Below, piece after piece: positions 5,999 through 6,183 of a DNA stretch of 6,183 nucleotides. A program made the position numbers and the translations under genes. The notes below the pieces were generated by a model. The model worked only from the letters and a program-made list of their open reading frames with translations. It made no database searches and was not told the DNA's origin. The DNA is taken from NCBI GenBank assembly GCA_020718945.1, contig DYRB01000195.1:1-6183 (forward strand). Direction: 5' to 3'. This DNA comes from Lamprocystis purpurea. Lineage in GTDB: Bacteria > Pseudomonadota > Gammaproteobacteria > Chromatiales > Chromatiaceae. Each line of letters opens with the position of its first letter. The first letter of the stretch is position 1.

Positions 5999-6183
5999 AA
6001 GGCCGGTCCCGCCCTTGAGGCCACCCTCTTCCGCCTGCTGGAAGGGCTCGAAGATACGCTCCCGCGCCGCGGCGGTGATGCCCGGGCCTGTGTCGGCGAC
6101 GCTGAAGACGTAACGGCGGCCGTCCTGCTCCACCGCGAGGCTGATCTGGCCACGGTCGGTGAACTTCACCGCGTTGCCCAGCA

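Larger units (their letters stand above)
5257..6183 (-). pseudogene. Hybrid sensor histidine kinase, C-terminal part (HATPase and receiver), frameshifted and 3'-truncated
   Basis: The gene enters from the right edge. Its sensor and phospho-acceptor His domains lie outside the window. First comes the HATPase domain: N-box end LGNAVKFTD (6181 onwards), G1 box VADTGPGI, F box FEPFQQAEE and G2 box GGTGLGLAI. The G2 box can only be read by skipping one base in a CCCC run (+ strand 5995-5998): GGTGLG is in one frame, LAITKRQIELMGG in the next. A receiver domain follows (about 5820-5464) with the acidic pair in VVDD, phospho-acceptor Asp at 5670-5668 in CFMDVRMP, Thr in AITAS and Lys in FIGKPF, so it appears functional. 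The tail (LPEALRDRLLAAAQINALTEVEALIGELEHLDP) is a common helical end of such kinases but stops early at a TGA (5259-5257), where GH5 sequence begins. Transfer would run from the missing kinase His to this Asp; the stimulus is unknown. The frameshift may be a sequencing error. Confidence 0.85.

Overview
This is a GC-rich bacterial window with two intact genes on the + strand (about 18-2698) and three damaged genes on the - strand (2744 to the right edge), convergent at about 2699-2743. The gene set suggests a gammaproteobacterium, possibly of the purple sulfur bacterium (Chromatiaceae) type. The grounds are a VPLPA/PEP-CTERM-like protein-sorting tail, a hybrid histidine kinase with a typical receiver domain, and intergenic decamer repeats of the TTGCGTTCAT kind. 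That placement is an inference; no rRNA or other marker gene is present.

Left part: 18-1619 encodes a complete imidazole glycerol phosphate synthase in which the glutaminase (HisH) and cyclase (HisF) are fused in one chain. The cyclase half has the insertions typical of plant and fungal HIS7/HISN4 enzymes, not the compact bacterial HisF. A 179-bp intergenic stretch follows, built mostly from an imperfect inverted repeat (1645-1678 and 1747-1781). Next comes a secreted or periplasmic protein of unknown function (1799-2698) with a clear signal peptide.

Right part, read leftwards on the - strand: (i) the C-terminal part of a hybrid sensor histidine kinase (HATPase plus receiver), with a one-base frameshift in the ATP-binding G2 box and a lost 3' end; (ii) a glycoside hydrolase family 5 (cellulase-like) enzyme with both catalytic glutamates, a beta-sandwich module inserted inside the catalytic barrel, a Gly/Ser linker and a golvesin-C-like domain, but with no native start, signal peptide or C-terminus; (iii) a DUF1566 (Lcl C-terminal) protein without its N-terminus that still carries its sorting tail. 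Genes (i)/(ii) and (ii)/(iii) meet in mid-domain and in different reading frames. The simplest readings are two deletions or recombinations, or two assembly misjoins.

The histidine enzyme is housekeeping. The GH5 and DUF1566 proteins look like exported surface or extracellular proteins. I see no evidence of a defence system, CRISPR array, integrase or transposase. The most notable items are the eukaryote-type HisHF fusion, the split GH5 barrel, the two gene-to-gene junctions and the inverted repeat.
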